A DNA stretch of 64,000 nucleotides from Melastoma dodecandrum (lineage: Eukaryota; Streptophyta; Magnoliopsida; Myrtales; Melastomataceae), in the NCBI GenBank assembly GCA_029817715.1, contig JARUPY010000290.1, positions 2,046,001 through 2,110,000 of the forward strand, written 5' to 3'. Both the position numbers and the translations under genes were made by a program. The notes under the pieces are model-generated. The model had not been told where the DNA came from. It made no database searches and was given only the letters and a program-made list of their open reading frames with translations. Positions within the stretch are counted from its first letter, which is position 1, and each line of letters begins with the position of its first letter. Positions 61,621 through 64,000 of the stretch are shown here, piece after piece.

Positions 61621-64000
61621 GTTGATCCACAAAAGCGTCAAGATCTATGGAACAAAATTGCTGTTGCTAAACTATTAAGAAAAACTCATTGTGAAATAAA
61701 ACTAATATAAGAGAAAGTGTTATCATTAGAGAAAAAATTCCCACATGCTACCCACGCTATATTAGCCCCCCAACCCCACTTCTCCTACAATCCCAATAGT
61801 CAATTTAGGATCTTGTCATAAAGGCTTTTTTTTTTTGGGGGGGGGGGGCATTTAAAATATATATCAAATTCCTGTCCGAATGCATGCCTGTGTGCTTTCG
61901 TACGTATAAAAAAAATCATTAACCTAAATGTCTTTATATTTAAGAGCCACTCCCTTTTATATAGATACATGGTGTCCTAGTTTCCACGAACTTTCCTGCC
62001 TCCCTTCGAACATAAGCCTAATAATATTAGGTACATTATTACAGGTTGGTTGGGTGAAATCATATTATAGTTTTGGTATAAGAAGTGGCATTGGAATCAA
62101 ACGCTGGCGGGCGTTCGAATTCATAGTTTTGTTAACTAATATCCTCACGAGCCTAAGCTATGAGTTAATCTTTTTTGTACAGGTATTTACTTAACATATG
62201 TTAATTTGGCGTGGTCATTTTGGAATTACACATCAAATGCTTTCATTAACTTGTTATTGAATGAATGCGTTTAAAACTATGAGTGATGATTCACTATAAT
62301 CGGAAGACCTCTATTTAAATGGGGCAGCACACATTTTTAGAATCAATAGATGGTCATTTGAGCCTCTATGATAGTGCCTTTTGACCATTAGAGCATTTGG
62401 GTGGGTAGCCTTTTATTTTTCTCTTTTCCTACATTCTAAGCTAAATCCCCCCACACTGTAAAAAGAAAATGGCCATGGGAAAAGAATCTCATTCATATTC
62501 TTCCCCCCATCCCTTCAATTTATTCCTCAAATCAAACTGTTATGATTTAGTGGTCCTCCACACCACCCCCTTCAACATATCTACTCTCTCAAATCACAGG
62601 CTTAATCGTCGGCCGCCTCTCTAAACTCTCCTCATATTCTTTGACAAAGAATTGATGGAAAATGCAATTTAAACTCTGTGTAGACCGACCAGGCACGAAC
62701 CTTATTCGGATAACATGTGCGTTGTTTATGAGGAATCTCGACCTGACTTCGATAAGTCTATTATTACAACATGAGTTACCCGACTCAAAAACCAAAGTGT
62801 GAAACCCTAATCTTGACCGACCACCTAATTCTTTCTTTTTAAAAAAAGGAGTTAAATTAAAAAGGGAAAAAGGAAAAGTTATCGGGGAGTTGTGGATTTT
62901 GTGATAAAGCATTTGATCAAGCGAGTAATCATTTGAATATAGCTGGCTAACATTATGCATATGTGGACAATAGACTTTATGGGCATGTGGCCAAAATCTT
63001 GCCTTGCTTTGAAAATGACAAACTAATTTATCGATGATACAAATTAATCATGAAATCCTCGCTTCTTTGTTGTTTTGGCTATCTTTCTTACTTACACGGC
63101 CTGATATTATTGTGCTTATTGGAATAAAACACTGCTTGCACAATAGTGGTCCTATAAATGATCAATTTTTGAGAGTCCTTCGTCCCAAGTCCCCATTATC
63201 AAGTGTCAATTGGCTACTAACATGTTAGTTTAGTGAAGTAATAGTGTTTTCTTTTCATATAGCATAAAAAAATAAGGTGTCATTAATCAGAAATCGTATC
63301 GACATGTTCTTGGCTTTGAAGGACAACAAGATTTGACATCTGATCTTCAAACACAAAGAGGGTAGCAAAAAATCAAACGCCCCAAAGATCTCTCAACTGT
63401 AAACATCTTTTGAGACGATCTCAATTCCTTCCCACCTTCAATTTTTGGTCATTCGCTTACATTTGTTTTTTTTTATTACCAAACCATCATTTAATTTCAC
63501 CTGATTGAACCCTTCATTTCGAAGTTTCTTGATCTTATGCACCCAATTTTCTTTTAATTTTCTTTATTTTGGCTATTTTTTTCTCCTTTTTAATGTGGAA
63601 TAAAGGGAATTATCTACGGCAATCAATTCACGAAAATGGCCCCAACAAAAAAGGGTTGGGTGGAAAAAGAAAAGGGAAATTAGAAGACAAAGAACACTTT
63701 ACTTCATTTTCATTTTTAAGTTTATTAATACAAAATCTCTTTTTTTTTTGGGTGGGAAGAAAGATTTATCTCATGCCTCCAACATCCATCAATGATGATC
63801 AGGAGTGGTTTGGAAGATCTGCCTTCAACTTTACTACTTTGGCCCTTCCCCTTCGACATTCATTTATCATTCAATTGCTTTAACACACAGTGTGAACATG
63901 ATTTTACAGCTACTTCTTTACCATCCATTTGTTAGACGATGTGCTTGAGAGAGACTTTGGTAAGACGCATCATGCATGTTTTAGAGATGCTAACATTATG
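61621..64000. other. Intergenic; no recognised gene
   Basis: AT-rich, with a G run at about 61838-61848. Short frames on both strands show no family motif. Confidence 0.4.

Overview
This is nuclear DNA from a flowering plant, most likely a eudicot. The protein families are plant-type and the genes have many short introns with GT/AG borders. There is a plant LTR retrotransposon and a nuclear copy of chloroplast genes. I cannot name the species. The gene-dense half (1-29,000) is ordinary euchromatin. From about 29,000 to the end it is repeat-rich and gene-poor.

Gene-dense part, left to right: the 3' part of an hnRNP Q/R-like RNA-binding protein (+, 1-2234); a casein kinase 1-like kinase (+, 3843-7423); translation factor eIF4A (-, 7885-9498), whose leader intron carries a retroelement-derived insert; a 60S ribosomal protein L18a-like membrane protein (+, 13109-14776); a TRF-like telobox Myb protein (-, 15256-19696); an ELF4-like clock protein (-, 21351-21683); and a DRG2-class GTPase (+, 25388-28990) with two GC-AG introns. 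These housekeeping and regulatory genes are independent transcription units, and nothing here points to a shared pathway.

Repeat-rich part: a decayed PPR gene (about 29.2-29.7 kb) is followed by the promoter and first codons of a secreted ginkbilobin-2-like (DUF26) gene. A 13-kb LTR retrotransposon of the Ty3/Gypsy Tat type (31900-44967) interrupts that gene exactly at its start. The element's gag-pro-pol lies on the minus strand and is broken by two nonsense codons and a frameshift. Its opposite strand carries an apparently intact six-exon gene (33097-36336) for a 959-residue plant-mobile-domain/coiled-coil protein, with its own TATA box and polyadenylation signal. This is the most interesting feature of the window.

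To the right, the ginkbilobin-like reading frame continues from an ATG supplied by the LTR end. It is followed by remnants of further copies of the same gene family, an older Gypsy-like remnant, a rearranged chloroplast psaB/rps4 insertion (51571-51865), several tandem repeats and a possible solo LTR. From 58 kb to the end I see no convincing gene.
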